DNA of 64,000 nt from Anagrus nilaparvatae. Lineage: Eukaryota > Arthropoda > Insecta > Hymenoptera > Mymaridae. Made by a program: the position numbers and the translations under genes. The stretch is from contig JAKSXM010000267.1 in assembly GCA_022575985.1 (NCBI GenBank), forward strand, positions 47,830 to 111,829, read 5' to 3'. The notes under the pieces were generated by a model. The model was given only the letters and a program-made list of their open reading frames with translations, was not told the DNA's origin and did no database searches. Positions 1 to 11,324 of this stretch are shown in pieces; positions within the stretch are counted from its first letter, which is position 1, and every line of letters begins with the position of its first letter.

Positions 1-640
1 AACTTAAATAAAGTTTTTTTTTAATGTTATTATATAATTTATATTTTTTATACTTTATTTAAGTTTAAAATATAAGTAAAAGTAGAAAAATCAAATTTTT
101 TATTTTTTTTTTAATTTTTTGACTAAATTGCGACTAACACATCTTTATACTGCATACAACCATGTATAATTATACTAATACACTTTTTTTAGGTTTTTTA
201 TGTACGTATTTTAATACAAAGCTGTACCTAACAAAATTTTTTTAAAATTTTAAAACTATAAATATTTTACCTTTTTATGGTAAAAATTGATTTTTTTTTT
301 ATCATTTAGCAGCAAAAAAATTTAAAAAAAATAAAATTTTTTTGATTTCGGTAGCCTGTCATTTAGTATACACAAAAACGGTCATTTTCCATCCAGTAGA
401 ATTTTTTTTCATAAGAAATTGCGTTGAAGCCGATTTTTGGCCACTTTTTTTTTTTTTACTACACTGTACGATGGATTTAAAAAAATAGCACAACGTAAAT
501 TAATTGTTGAAGAATCTGGCATTTGATTTTTAAATATATTGTGGATTTCATATAAAATATATTTTAATTACAAAAAATAAAAAACCGATGAAAATTTTAA
601 GGCGACCAGAGCAACCAGAGTTGCTTAAATTTTATGGGAA
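1..640. other. AT-rich intergenic DNA, nothing recognised
   Basis: Long A and T runs with frequent stops in all frames. I see no coding segment, splice-flanked exon or clear inverted repeat here. Confidence 0.6.
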
Positions 641-649
641 TCATGAAAA

Positions 650-785
650 TATTTTTACCCTAGCATATTTAATTCATAAAAACGTTTGTCTCGACCTCGA
701 AAACCCGTAGGTAATAGACATATTCTACTTTTCATGTTTTTTGTTCCGTAATATTGGAAAATCGGAAAATATGCAAGTGTGAAAA
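650..785. repeat. Partial copy of the 45-kb tandem/palindromic repeat
   Basis: This stretch carries the same run of motifs as the monomers at 45.4-46.8 kb: an AAAACGTTT block, CTCGACCTCGAAAACCC, a TTCATGTTTTTTG block, then a TATTGGAAAATCGGAAAATA block. It looks like a single diverged monomer, so the family is interspersed and not confined to the large element. Confidence 0.6.
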
Positions 786-1690
786 AATAAAAGTTTTGAT
801 CAATGAACATTGAATGAACAAAACACGCTTTTTCTGAGAAGCTTAATAAAAAACTCGGATATACAATTTTTCTGTAGCTTCCGTAAAATACCCTAAGAAT
901 TTATCGATTTTCCGGCTCCCCGTGTAGGAATTTTTAAAAACTAATGGCAGGACTGGATTTCTGAGGAAATTTTACTATAGTACCTCTTTTTTCATAATTT
1001 TTAATCGTTCCCAGAAGGAATGACATATAAAAGAAGAATGAGCGGCTGAGGAAAGATGAAAACGTGTTTTTTTTCCTCAAAAATTCGCCCTGGGCTTAGT
1101 TTTCAATATTAAGGGCTAAAATTAGGATAGGTAATTGGCAAAAAAAACTTTTTAGCCGGTTTCAGCGACCCGACCTAGAAACTTTTGCTGTATTCACTAA
1201 GAATCATTCTTAAATAAACAATTAAAATGAAACAATTAAAAATTTTATTGTAAGTTAATATAATGATGTAGGTAGTATAAAAAATAAAAAATTGAATGGT
1301 AATGAAATGATGAAAACGATTTTATTTTTCATTTTTCTATAATACAAAAATATTATAGGCTATAATACAAATTATAGGCTATGACACTTAAAATTCCAGT
1401 ATCATAAAAAAGTAATGATTTTAAAAATTTTACTTTTCTATAATCTGTATTATAGCCTGTAATACAAACTATTCTATAACACTGCGACATATATCCTCGC
1501 GTACACACGCATAGAATGAAGGAAAGACGTTTTAATGAGATGATACGTCACGAAAGAAAAAAGCTATTGTCACCAGGTAAGTATTCAGTTTTTAACGCTA
1601 AGTCTTAAATTTTAATTAGTAATTTTATTTAAAAATTAAATTTTTGTCCAAAATTAAAAAACTATTTTATTATTAAATAATATTAAAAAA
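786..1690. other. Intergenic AT-rich DNA with one small inverted repeat
   Basis: No coding evidence. At about 1350-1470 the words ATTATAGGCTATAATACA and TGTATTATAGCCTGTAATAC form a short imperfect inverted repeat, possibly a MITE remnant. The rest shows nothing recognisable. Confidence 0.5.
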
Positions 1691-1760
1691 ACGCTGCCAA
1701 ATTATTGGCACTACAGTTCCTCAAGCAAATATTCATATGAGTTGAAAAATTTTACCATAA
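1691..1760. repeat. Interspersed repeat (ACGCTGCCAA family), copy 1
   Basis: The segment beginning ACGCTGCCAAATTATTGG and ending near ATTCATATGAG recurs at 59048-59120 and, shorter and more diverged, at 57094-57130. Three copies in 64 kb mark it as the end of an interspersed element whose other end I could not define. Confidence 0.6.
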
Positions 1761-1859
1761 TTTGCATAATATCTGAAAAATAAAGTGACATCAAATGAAT
1801 TATAATTAGAACTCGTGCAAAAAATTAGACATTACGGCATTTTAATTAGGCGTAACAAA

Positions 1860-2085
1860 ACAAAAAAAAAATGGAGTTTACATATCTAGGGCAAAAAAAA
1901 ACCTATTTTCTGCCCTGCGGTGACGGCTTTTTTGCCCATTATATGTAAAACTATATTTTAGAACACGGGACAAAATATGGGGTTCGACTTTTGCATGCTG
2001 TCTGCACTCGCTCGCTACGCTCGCTTGTGCATACAACTGCATGCAAAGCCGAAACCAATATTTTATCCCTTGTTTAAAAAATAGC
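1860..2085. repeat. Short palindromic element with GC-rich core
   Basis: Inverted arms around ACGGGACAAAATATGG and its diverged complement CCAATATTTTATCCC enclose a GC-rich hairpin whose core is CGCTCGCTACGCTCGC. Just before it, GGGCAAAAAAAA pairs with TTTTTTGCCC. The GC island stands out against very AT-rich flanks and looks like a MITE-type foldback. Confidence 0.55.
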
Positions 2086-2530
2086 TATTTTTTATTTTTT
2101 GACGGAAATAATTTAAATAAAAAAATTGTGAGAAAAGGAGAAAAAATGAATTTCTTAAAAAATCTTAACTTCAAAACTTAAATCTCCAACTTCAAAAAAG
2201 TTATTAAATCTCAAGCCTGTTAGCTTGAATCAAGGAATTATTCTCTTCATGGGATCTAAGGGACGTCAACTTAATATCGACTTCTTAAAATTTAATGATT
2301 TTTGCATAAAGATAAATCCGAGCTTTTAAATTTATCTTCCATATTCAAGTTAGAATCCAAGCTTTCGTTGACGTTATCACTCTATTCTGGACGCAAAACT
2401 AAGATACTACATTAATCAAAAGTTCCGTAATTTCAGGACTTTCTCACGCGATACCAATACCAAAAAAGTGATACCAAAAGTTATAACAATATCACTCGTA
2501 TAACTGGTATAACTGGTATCACTCTGAAAA
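2086..2530. other. Intergenic; short repeat shared with 46.9 kb
   Basis: The segment at about 2215-2300 (TTAGCTTGAATCAAGGAATT, then an acttcttaaaattta block) matches 46935-47015 with scattered differences. The remainder is AT-rich. A 63-codon minus-strand open frame at 2416-2607 has no splice context or family features and is not taken as a gene. Confidence 0.5.
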
Positions 2531-3972
2531 AAATCAATATTTGGACTAAAAATGTGACCTAGTAGGTAATTGGGGCTGCTCTTTTCATTTTTGAAGTCCA
2601 TTTTCACCTACGACCCCTAGAAAATATGATTTCATCCCCAAAATTTGGGTTAAATTTTAAACATTTTTTAGACGTTATTTAACCAATTAACGCCTAAGCG
2701 GACAACCTTGGACACTTGCATTTTTCGGTAATAAAAACTGCATATTTTAGGCTAAAAACCTCACCTGGTAGGTAATTTAGGTCGCTCTTTTCATTTCCGG
2801 GGCCCGTTTTTTGATACAACCCCTGCGAAACGAGATATCAACCCCTAAAGTGGGGTAAATTTTGAAATAATTTTTAAAGAAACTTAAGTTCTTCCCAAAT
2901 GCTAAAAAGTTTTTATTTAGCATAAAAAATTATTACTAGGACTCCCAAGAAATAGTTAAAAGTCAAATAACCATTGCAACCCTCCCTGGGGGTGTCTTTA
3001 GAAAGCAAAAGGGTGAGTTTTATAAAAAATGAAAGACTGAATAATTTGGGCCAAAAAACTCACCCAGTAAGTATTTTGGGTCGCTCTTTTCATATCTGGA
3101 GCTCATTTTTAGCTACAAACCCTACGAAATGAGTAAACTTTCAAGTAATTCTTAAGGAAACTTTAGTTGCTTTCAGATGCAAAAAAGTTTTTATTTAGCA
3201 TAAAAAATTTTTACTATCAATCCCAAGAAAAGGTTAAAAGTCAAATACGTATTTATTAGCCATTGCAACCCTCCCTGGGGGTGTCTTTAGTAATTAAAGG
3301 AGTGAGTTTTATAAATAAATGAAAGATTAAATATTTTGGCCCAAAAGCTCACCTAGTAGGTAATTTGGGTCTCTATTTTCATTTCCAAAGCTCGTTTACA
3401 CCCATGTAAAAATATATATCAACCCCTTTTATAACAAATTGAATAAAATATTTATAAAATTTTTAATAATCATAAAAATTGTTAAAGTCAATAGTTTAAA
3501 AAATTTTTATATTATAAGATAATTTATTTACAGACAAAAAACATTTAAAAGCTAAAAATGAGTTCCAGAAATAAAAAGACCGACCCCTAATACTTATTTG
3601 GTGAGTTTTTTAGCCCAAAATATTCAATCTTCCATTTTTTATAAAACTCACCCCTTTGCTTACTAAAGACACCCCCAGTAAGGGTTGAAATGGCTAATGC
3701 ATGTATATATGACTTTTAGCCTTTTCTCTGGAGTCCTGGTAATAATTTTTTTTTGCTAAATAAAACTTTTTTGCATTTGGGAAGAACTTAAGTTTCTTTA
3801 AGAATTATTTCAAAATTTACCCCACTTTAGGGGTTGATATCTCGTTTCGCAGGGGTTGTATCAAAAAACGGGCCCCGGAAATGAAAAGAGCGACCTAAAT
3901 TACCTACCAGGTGAGGTTTTTAGCCTAAAATATGCAGTTTTTATTACCGAAAAATGCAAGTGTCCAAGGTGA
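2530..3972. mobile_element. Foldback element with tandemly repeated arms
   Basis: The segment starting CAACCTTGGACACTTGCA near 2705 returns as its reverse complement ending CAAGTGTCCAAGGT at 3970, and the arms pair over several hundred bases. Within the left arm a ~290-bp unit (AGGTAATTTAGGTCGCTCTT, then TCATTTCCGGGGCC) repeats three times, with a more diverged copy at 2540-2650. Long inverted repeats built of internal direct repeats are the hallmark of foldback elements. No transposase frame is present. Confidence 0.7.
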
Positions 3973-4745
3973 AATTGGGGTGGCTTATAAACAAATAGGA
4001 AAATATTTATGAAAATTTATAATATGATTCAAAATAACAAAATAAATTTAACCTATGTTTAATAAACCATATTTTTTTGTGATTTTTAAAATATCACTTT
4101 TATTAAGATCGATGGAGATCTTAACAAAAGGGATCTTTAAAAATAAAAAGTATTTTATTAAAATAATAATTATATTAAATGAAATAATGAAAATTCATTA
4201 TCCATTAACGAAGATAAGTGTAAATTATTTTCTGTTTCTGTGTGCAGCAATAACATAACATACACGGTAGAGCTGCTTTGGTTGAATATTCAAAAAAAAT
4301 AGTAAAATTGAACCGATCGGTTTATTAACCAATAGCTAAAATACAAAATAAAAATGATGTAATTATAATACGGAGTAAAAAAATGATCTTTGTATCTATT
4401 AAAAGTGAATTAATTTTATAATATATTATATAACTAGTGATTTTTTATATATTATTACTTCCTTTGGCTCAGAAGCTGATGAATGACTACTTAAAAAGGT
4501 CACTTAATTTAATTTAAATCCATAATTATTAAACTCAAAATATACCTAAGTAAGATTCTTGGTGTATGATTAATAATTTTTTGAAAAATTAATTTTAAAA
4601 AGAGTAATTTAAAATTTTTGCTCCAGACAGCAGAGTACATGTTTTTTTATTTACAAAAAAAAAGGATAGATTAAGAAAAAAAAAAGCATGATTACGATTG
4701 CATAGGTATACAGTTGTAAATTTAAGTAAAGATGTTATTTTGAAC
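3973..4745. other. AT-rich intergenic DNA
   Basis: Apart from the MITE end at 4261-4291 listed separately, this stretch shows no coding or structural signal. The 67-codon open frame at 4055-4258 is lysine/isoleucine-rich, as expected of random AT-rich sequence. Confidence 0.5.
4261..4291 (+). mobile_element. Solitary end of the TACACGG MITE family
   Basis: TACACGG followed by AGCTGCTTTGGTTGAATATTC matches the left terminal repeat of the complete element at 42136-42357 (TACACGG, AGGCTGCTTTGCTTGAA). No matching right end is visible downstream, so this is a decayed or truncated copy. Confidence 0.6.
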
Positions 4746-5474
4746 AGGGACGTATTCAGGGAGCCAAGGGGGCCTTGCCCCCCCTCCCGAAATTTTTAAT
4801 TTTTCTTTTTTTTTTCTTTTAAAAGTCTTTTTCTAAGTGCAATTTTAAATTTTTCGTTTTTATATTTTTACTTTACTACTTAACGGTCTTTTTTAACACA
4901 TTAAAGTAACCTTTGGTTCTCATAATCAAAAATTCCTATTTAAATAAAGATATTAAATTTTATATTAATGAGTATTTATTATATTTATTTCCTCTTCATT
5001 TGAAAAAAAAAAAAAAAAAAAAAAAAAATTTAATTTATTATTTTTGGAAAAGTCGTAAAAATTTGATTAAACTTATCGAAACGAATAATAAAATCAAAAC
5101 AGCTGTCAGCTTCACAAAATACTATTTCTTTATTTTCTTTCCGATCAATTAATAGTGCAAATTACATTCAGGGTACAGTCGCGTTATATAGCCATAAAAA
5201 TACAAAAGAATAATAATTAAGAATTTAAAGTTTATGAGTTTATTTCTAAAAAAAAAAAAAAAAATTAGCATATGATAATCTAATGATAATTATTAACAAA
5301 TTTATATAATCTCTGATTCAAGCTGATTAAAATGCATTTTTAATCGCGAAAATCCGATGAGAACTCGCGAAAATTGGGTAAAAATGTGCAATATTGCATT
5401 TTTTAATTTTCACCCCCCCCCCCCCTTGAGAAAATCCTGCCCTCCCCCGAAAAAAATTTCTAGATACGTGCCTG
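4746..5474. mobile_element. CAGGG-ended non-autonomous DNA element
   Basis: The left end CAGGGACGTATTCAGGGAG and the right end, whose reverse complement starts CAGGCACGTATCTAG, are imperfect terminal inverted repeats. Runs of C/G lie just inside both ends and the interior is AT-rich with a 24-A tract. The flanks TTTTGAA and TTTTAAA are similar and may be a decayed target duplication. The same end type occurs at 43129-44497 and 34311. Resemblance to hAT-type ends is inference. Confidence 0.6.
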
Positions 5475-5867
5475 TTTTAAATATAATATAGTTTATACAG
5501 AAGTTTAAAATTATAAAAATTTAATAAAAATTATAATCTAAAATGAATTATTTAAAAAAATTTTTTTCAGTTAAATTTTTTTTTTAGTTATTTTTCTGCT
5601 CTAACTAAGATTCATTTTTTGGAATATGTCAGGAATTAAAAAAGATTTAAAGGAACCCCACCTGGCATACTGTAACGAGGCATTTTTGGTCGTTGCAAGT
5701 AAATATTAAATTATTATTTATTTAATATTTGCTAAAGCGCACACACGCATATTCTAACTACCAACAACCAAAATGCAAATATATATTATTTTTAGTTCAA
5801 ATAATTTTAAATACAAGAAAGTGAAAGCAATACCGATTAATTAAAATTTTTAGCGTACTCAAAAAGA
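5475..5867. other. AT-rich spacer, nothing recognised
   Basis: No open frame of note, splice-flanked exon or repeat boundary was found before the inverted repeat that starts near 5868. Confidence 0.5.
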
Positions 5868-6055
5868 TTTTTTTGTCCTCCCAGGCGTAAAACTCGTGTG
5901 TAAAGAATTTTCTGAACTCGTTCTACACCTAGGTGGGCAAAAAATAGTGTAAGCACCATGGGCGAAATACTTTCGACACGAGCGTGAACACATATCAGCT
6001 ATAGCTCACGCTAGTGCCGAAGCTTTTACGCCCTTGATACTTAATATACTATTAA
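5868..6055 (+). repeat. Left arm of 8.1-kb inverted-repeat pair
   Basis: This ~188-bp block (landmarks CCCAGGCGTAAAACTCG, AATTTTCTGAACTCG, GGGCAAAAAATAGTGTAAGC, GCTCACGCTAGTGCCGA) returns in reverse complement at 13783-13997. It is far richer in G+C than the surroundings. Between the arms lie two LINE copies and a hairpin. Either the arms are the ends of one element loaded with insertions, or two copies of one MITE in opposite orientation. Confidence 0.7.
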
Positions 6056-6165
6056 ACGTAAATTTATGTTGGAGCAAATTCTCCAGTACTTAATATACTA
6101 TTAAACGTTAATTTATGTTGGAGCAAATTCTCTAGTACTTTTTTTCTAGGAAGAAAAGGGAGAGG
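6056..6165 (+). repeat. Tandem duplication of ~58 bp
   Basis: The block GTACTTAATATACTATTAAA plus ATTTATGTTGGAGCAAATTC occurs twice in a row with only a few differences. The first copy grows directly out of the inverted-repeat arm. It may reflect slippage or the target site of the LINE that follows. Confidence 0.6.
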
Positions 6166-6182
6166 TGTAACAAAATACAAAA

Positions 6183-6533
6183 TCCTAAAACGAACCAAAG
6201 AAACATTCTTTGTCTCGTCCCCTTATACAGTCACAGCCCTCCTCTTCCTCTCGTTCAAATCAACAGTACAATTCTAATTTTATAAATAGATCCAAACACT
6301 CCCAAAACATTAACTCACCTAACAGATCCACCAGAAATAATAATAATAATACCAGTTTTTCCAATAAAAATTATCCTTCTTTACCAAACTCCCAATCCAG
6401 TTCTCTCAACTACCACCCCCCCTTCCCCTTTGTATCTCCGAATTCTGGTCCCGTATATCCAAATGTAACTCAGAACTTTCCCAACTTTCCAACTTCCCAA
6501 ACTCAATTTACTCTACGCCAATCTGTACTTTAA
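6183..6533 (+). pseudogene. LINE leader region, Ser/Asn/Pro-rich (ORF1 remnant)
   Basis: An open stretch of about 115 codons very rich in Ser, Asn, Pro and Gln, with no ATG at its beginning, ending at TAA 6531. The next ~250 bases continue with the same composition in another frame up to the endonuclease. This matches the low-complexity N-terminal part that many jockey-group ORF1 proteins have. No zinc-knuckle CCHC motif is visible, so it is a truncated or shifted remnant. Confidence 0.5.
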
Positions 6534-6699
6534 CACAACACAATTCCAAACCCGTCAACCGCCATTGCTCCATCAACTTCCCCTCCTACACTCCCCTCCA
6601 ACTTAGAAAATTTAAACTCATTACAAAACTTTAGCCAACGATCTCAGTCCTAGCAACTACCGATAAGAAACAATAACTCTAAAAATTTTAAAATTCACA

Positions 6700-7400
6700 A
6701 TAAAAAGGTTAATGCTTATTCTCCCAAACTCTTCAAAGCTTGCCATTTTAACACAAGTTCTCTATGTAAGCCCCAGCGTATGGATTTTTTTCGCGCTAAA
6801 TTTTCTTCCGGAGAATATAATGTAATAGCCATAACTGAAACATGGCTACATAGTGCTTTTTCAGATGCCATGGCTCAAATACCGGGCTACACTTTAATTA
6901 GAAACGATAGGGAAGGTAGAAACTCAGGGGGAGTAGCGCTATATATTAAGAATAACATAAAATATCGTATTCTAGATAGAAGCTCTGACACGGGTCAAGA
7001 GAAATTGGCCGAGTATTTAATTTGCGAAATTAATTCTTCAAGCTCTTATCTGGTCGTTGCTGTTGTCTACAGACCTCCTGATTCCAGATTTTATCAAGGT
7101 ATAGAATTTTTGGAAAACTTATCTAGCATCATAGTTAACTATAGCAACAAACTCACCTTAGGTGACTTCAATGCAGACATGTCTTATTTATATCATAAAT
7201 TCAACATAATGTACGATTTCATTTTTGAAAATAAGTTGTATCTTGTCCCGCATGGAGCCACCCATAAAGGTCCCCAACACAAGTCTGCTATTGACCTCTG
7301 CATCGTAGACGAAAATGATCGTATCATTTCCTTTGAAAAATTTCCCTTTATAAATAGTCATTTTCTAGTGTACTTCACTCTTGACATCTTTGTACCCTAA
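6700..7400 (+). pseudogene. LINE APE endonuclease domain
   Basis: The frame runs through NTSSLCKPQ, then VIAITETWLH (the E of the metal site in an ITETWL context), GYTLIRNDR, GGVALYIK, VVAVVYRPPDS, LGDFNADM (the GDFN motif) and HKSAIDLCIVD, ending in NSHFLVYFTL where SDH is usual. The order and spacing are those of LINE endonucleases that nick target DNA to prime reverse transcription. The catalytic serine-aspartate-histidine is altered to NSH, and the frame then shifts into the RT frame at ~7380-7400. An ATG lies at 6780, but homology starts upstream of it. Confidence 0.85.
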
Positions 7401-9510
7401 AACGCCATTCGCTCAAATTAAATTTAGAAATATTGATGGGATTTCTCAAGAGGAATTTACTCTTAGATTACTAGCGTTTGATTGGTCTTTTGCTTTCAAA
7501 AGTTCTAATGTTGATTTTATTTGGGAAGAAACCGCTAAAAATATTACCTATGTTCTCGACTCGACAGCCCCCTATAAAGAATTTACACTAAACAATAAGT
7601 CCCTTCCCTGGCTCACGCCGGAATTAAAAATTGAACTGAAAAATCTCAATAGAACCTATCGCAAATACTACAGAAGTCGAAGAGAAGAGTGCTATGACAG
7701 CTATAAAGAGCTAAAAGCCAAACTAAATCAAAAAATCTCTGATGAAAAAATAAAGTTTTATTCTGATAAATTAAATACAAATTGTTCCTCTGAGACACAT
7801 TGGAAAGAAATTAACCATTTAGGTCTCACCAAATCATCCATAAAAGAAAAACCCATCTTCACTCCTGATGAATTTAATAATTATTTCCTTACCACTCAAA
7901 ACGCTCTCACATCATCCCACCTTACTCGTAACCTAGCTAGCCCCACTAGGCCTAACAATTTTAAATTTAAACGTATATTAATGGATGATTTAAACTGGGT
8001 ATTCAAGCAGTTTTCTACTAAATCCGTAGGTCCAGATGGTATCTCTCTTAAGGTGCTGAAACTGTGCCTTCCTGCGCTTTCCAGGGTCTTTTTAGCACTG
8101 TTTAATAAATCTATAATATTAAATAAGTTCCCTGAAGCATAGAAACATGGAAAAATTCTCCCCACAGCGAAAGTCCCAAACCCCAGTCTACTAGGAGATT
8201 ACAGACCCGTTTCACTGCTTTGTATCATATCCAAAATCTTCGAAAAAATTTTACACAAGCAAATCTCTGAATATCTAAATCAGCAAAACTTGCTAGACAG
8301 TTTTCAATCGGGCTTTCAGAAAGCCCATAGTACTCAAGCTATTCTAACAAACCTCACTGATGACATTTGTCGTGGCTATCATTTCGATCTAATTACCATT
8401 TTAGTTATGATTGACTTGTCAAAAGCTTTTGAAAGAGTTTCCCATGAACTACTGTTGAAAAAACTCGGGACTTCTGGTTTTTTGGATGATGCTATAGGAT
8501 GGTTTGCTGAGTATCTCTCCGACAGAACTCAATCAGTGATATACGACGACAAAGTTTCGTCTATAAAAAGTATTATAAGTGGAGTTCCTCAGGGCTCGGT
8601 GCTGGGTCCACTCCTCTTCCTCATTTACTTAAATGATTTAGGTACTAAAATAGTGTACTCAAAAAGGCTTCTTTTTGCAGATGCCCTGCAAATCTATATT
8701 CAAATTCCCTATAAAGACTTCGATCTCGGTACCTCCCTACTTCAAAATGACATCAAGGTAATCGAACTCTGGTCCTCTTCTTATAATTTTGTCATATACA
8801 AAGACAAAACGAAAATAATTCTCTTTGGAAAAAATGCAAATGACTTTTACAACCCCAACAATTTATTCTACTTTGGTGGTGTAAATACCAAGTTCTCAAC
8901 TTCGGTAAATAATCTTGGCCTTTACCTTGATTCTGATATGAAATGGAATACTCATATTAACAATGTAGTAAAAACGGTAAATTATTCCGTGTACAGATGA
9001 AGGTACTTCAAAAATCTAGTTACAAAAAACCTCCGGAAGCAATTAGCTTCGGCCCTAATTTTTCCCCTTCTAGATTACTTCATGTTTCCAGTAGGTAATC
9101 TCCCTGAATATCAATATGCTAGGCTTCAAAAGTTGCAAAACGCGGCAGTTCGATATGTTTGTAATATAAAATACCCCTTAAGCACTTCTCCAGCCAGGAT
9201 AACTTTAGGTTGGCTAAACGTCAAACTACGTGCTAAATATCTTTGTGCTTCACACATCTACAAAATTTTACAATGTGGAAAACCGGAATATCTAAAATCC
9301 AAAATAAATATCTACAAGCCAGCCCGTGAATTGCGTCCAAAAAACAGACCTCACTTTAAAATAGATCTCACTAAAAATCCCTTTTATAGTAATTCCTCCC
9401 TAATTTACATGACCTCCTTCTGAAACACAATTCCTGAAAATATTCGATTCTCGTCCACCATCAGCTCCTTCAAAGCTAATTTACACAAATATTTATTAGA
9501 AATTGATTAA
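7381..9510 (+). pseudogene. LINE reverse transcriptase (broken)
   Basis: RT domains are readable across three breaks: SVGPDGISLKVLKLC; a Trp-to-TAG change at 8140; GDYRPVSLL; SGFQKAHST; MIDLSKAFERVSH with the first catalytic Asp; GVPQGSVLGPLLFLIYLNDL; and the YADD box as LLFADALQIY, with the second Asp changed to Ala. A TGA at 8998 and a Trp-type TGA at 9421 interrupt the C-terminal region, which ends in TIPENIRFSSTISSFK with a TAA at 9508-9510. The lost Asp and the stops make this copy inactive. Confidence 0.85.
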
Positions 9511-9830
9511 CGAGAATTGGTTATTCCCCTATTAACTCCTCATCTTTAAATTCCTACTAAACTTTAAAATTTTTCTTGTCAAACTGTTTTCTTCTCTCAC
9601 ACATTCCATTACCCTTAATCTTAACTTAAGCCAATTATTAATTATTTTTACATTGTTTAATATTTATCCAGTTATTATTTTTATATTTGTTAATTAAATT
9701 TTATTTTTTATTTTCTTTATAGCATTATATAACTTCATGCACTACGCATTTATGAAATAATCGTTTGTAACTCAATATTTTGTATAATACTTATACAATA
9801 AATAAACTAATAAAAAAAAAAAAAAAAAAA

Positions 9831-9945
9831 TACTGTTCATAAAAGGCAGCGAGATTTTGGAGGATTAAATCAAATTAGGGGTCACGAGCAGGGTAATTGC
9901 ATATTAGCATTAAGTAATTCAAAAATAAAAGAATAATTAATAATT
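9831..9945. other. Spacer between two LINE copies
   Basis: About 115 bp of non-LINE DNA between the poly-A of the first LINE and the start of the GC-rich second LINE. It contains GGCAGCGAGATTTTGGAGG but no recognised element. Confidence 0.45.
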
Positions 9946-11324
9946 CAATTTAAAGGGCTCTGGAATGGGGGATGCCAACGACTAACCCCAGGGGACGAAT
10001 GGTGCTCAAAATGGCCACTAGGTGCAAATTAGTGGTTCAGAATAGAGGCAAGAGGCCCACCTACGAAAGGCCGGGTTGGGGTGTCTCTATCCCGGACATA
10101 ACCTTCGCTACAGAAGCTGCGTCCGGGAGAATAGGCGACTGGAGGGTGATGGATGATCAATACAATGGTAGTGATCATCATTACATCGTTTTCCGGGTAT
10201 TGGAAGGAACCTCACAACGATCTCCGTACAGGAGGTGCCCCCTGGGTTGGAACGTCCCAAAAATGGACGAAGACAGATTCGAAGATTATCTTCGAATCGA
10301 GTCAGCATCCATCCCCGCTTGGCATGGAGGGGCCACAAGTCCCCATGAGGCTGAAATTTTAGTTAAGAAAGTAACGTCTCTATTATGCGGGGCTTGTGAT
10401 GCCTCGATGCCTCGCCGCAGGCCCTGGAAAAGGAGAAAGCCAGTGTACTGGTGGACTCCCTAAATAGCTGAGCTCCGGAAGGAATGCCACAGGAAACGAC
10501 GAAAGGCGCAAAGAACACGGGACAGACCTGAGGCCGCCGTGCTTTCTCAGGAACATAAGGACGCCAAACACCGGCTGGCCAAGACCATCCGTCAAAGCAA
10601 GGCTCGATGTCTGCGTTCATTATGCGAAGATGTAAACAAGGACCCCTGGGGACTAGGTTACAAAGTCGTAAAGGGCAAGTTAACCCGGGGGTCCGACAAC
10701 ATGATGGACGCGACGTCGACTGAACGGATCGTCGGTGCTATATTCCCTGAAAGGCCCATCCGGGAAAACCAGGTTGAGGTGATGCCCAGGAAGGAAGTGC
10801 CGTTGTTGAGCGAAGGCGAGATGGTAAAGGCCATAAAGGCCATGAAAAATGGCAAGGCACCGGGGCCGGACGGGATACCGGCGGAAGTGCTCAAAAGAGC
10901 GGTCAAAGTAATCCCTGGTACCCTGTTAAGCATGTTCAATGCGTGTTTGGTGGCTAGAGTGTTCCCAAAGCAGTGGAAGGTGGCACGTCTCGTGCTCTTG
11001 AAAAAGGGCAAGGGGGGAGCCCCGGACTCTCCATCATCTTACAGACCTTTGTGTATGTTAAATACCATTGGTAAGGTGATAAAGAGCATGCTCCGGGCAA
11101 GGCTCAGAAGGGCAATCGAGGAGGGCGGTGGTCTCTCTGAGAAGCAGCATGGTTTTCGTGAACGGCATTCCACGATAGACGCCATCCGGCGTGTCGTGGA
11201 TACCGTAGACTCTGAGAGGGAAAAGCAACCTGCAATTCGCAAGGACGTCCTTCTGGTTACGCTGGACATCAAAAACGCTTTCAACTCGGCCAGGTGGGAT
11301 GACATGATCTGGTCCCTCGAGTAA
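9946..11324 (+). pseudogene. R1-like LINE: endonuclease end and N-terminal RT
   Basis: The frame opens in the last part of the APE endonuclease: PTYERPGWGVSIPDITF, then QYNGSDHHYIVFRV with the catalytic SDH intact. A TAA at 10461 replaces what looks like a Glu codon after VYWWTP. The RT follows: KAMKNGKAPGPDGIPAEVLK, SSYRPLCML, EKQHGFRERHSTIDAI, LLVTLDIKNAFNSARW with the first catalytic Asp. A second stop, TAA at 11322, precedes the DFRIPRDLG segment. Codon use is GC-rich and quite unlike other genes in the window. Confidence 0.85.

Larger units (their letters stand above)
6170..9830 (+). mobile_element. Jockey/CR1-like LINE, inactive copy
   Basis: A non-LTR retrotransposon with, in order, a Ser/Asn/Pro-rich leader, an APE-type endonuclease, a reverse transcriptase and an 18-A tail preceded by AATAAATAAAC. 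The RT carries PQGSVLGPLLFLIYLNDL, typical of the jockey/CR1 group of LINEs. The copy is broken by a frameshift at about 7380-7400 and stops at 8140, 8998 and 9421. The catalytic YADD box reads FADA. The exact 5' end is uncertain. Confidence 0.88.

Noticed and set aside
1975..2065. GC-rich hairpin as a structured non-coding RNA
   Set aside because: The pairing extends symmetrically into AT-rich flanks as in the many MITEs nearby; no RNA family signature is seen.
10108..11305. Minus-strand open frames of 70-117 codons in the R1-like LINE
   Set aside because: They are antisense shadows of the GC-rich reverse transcriptase frame, which has clear RT motifs on the plus strand.
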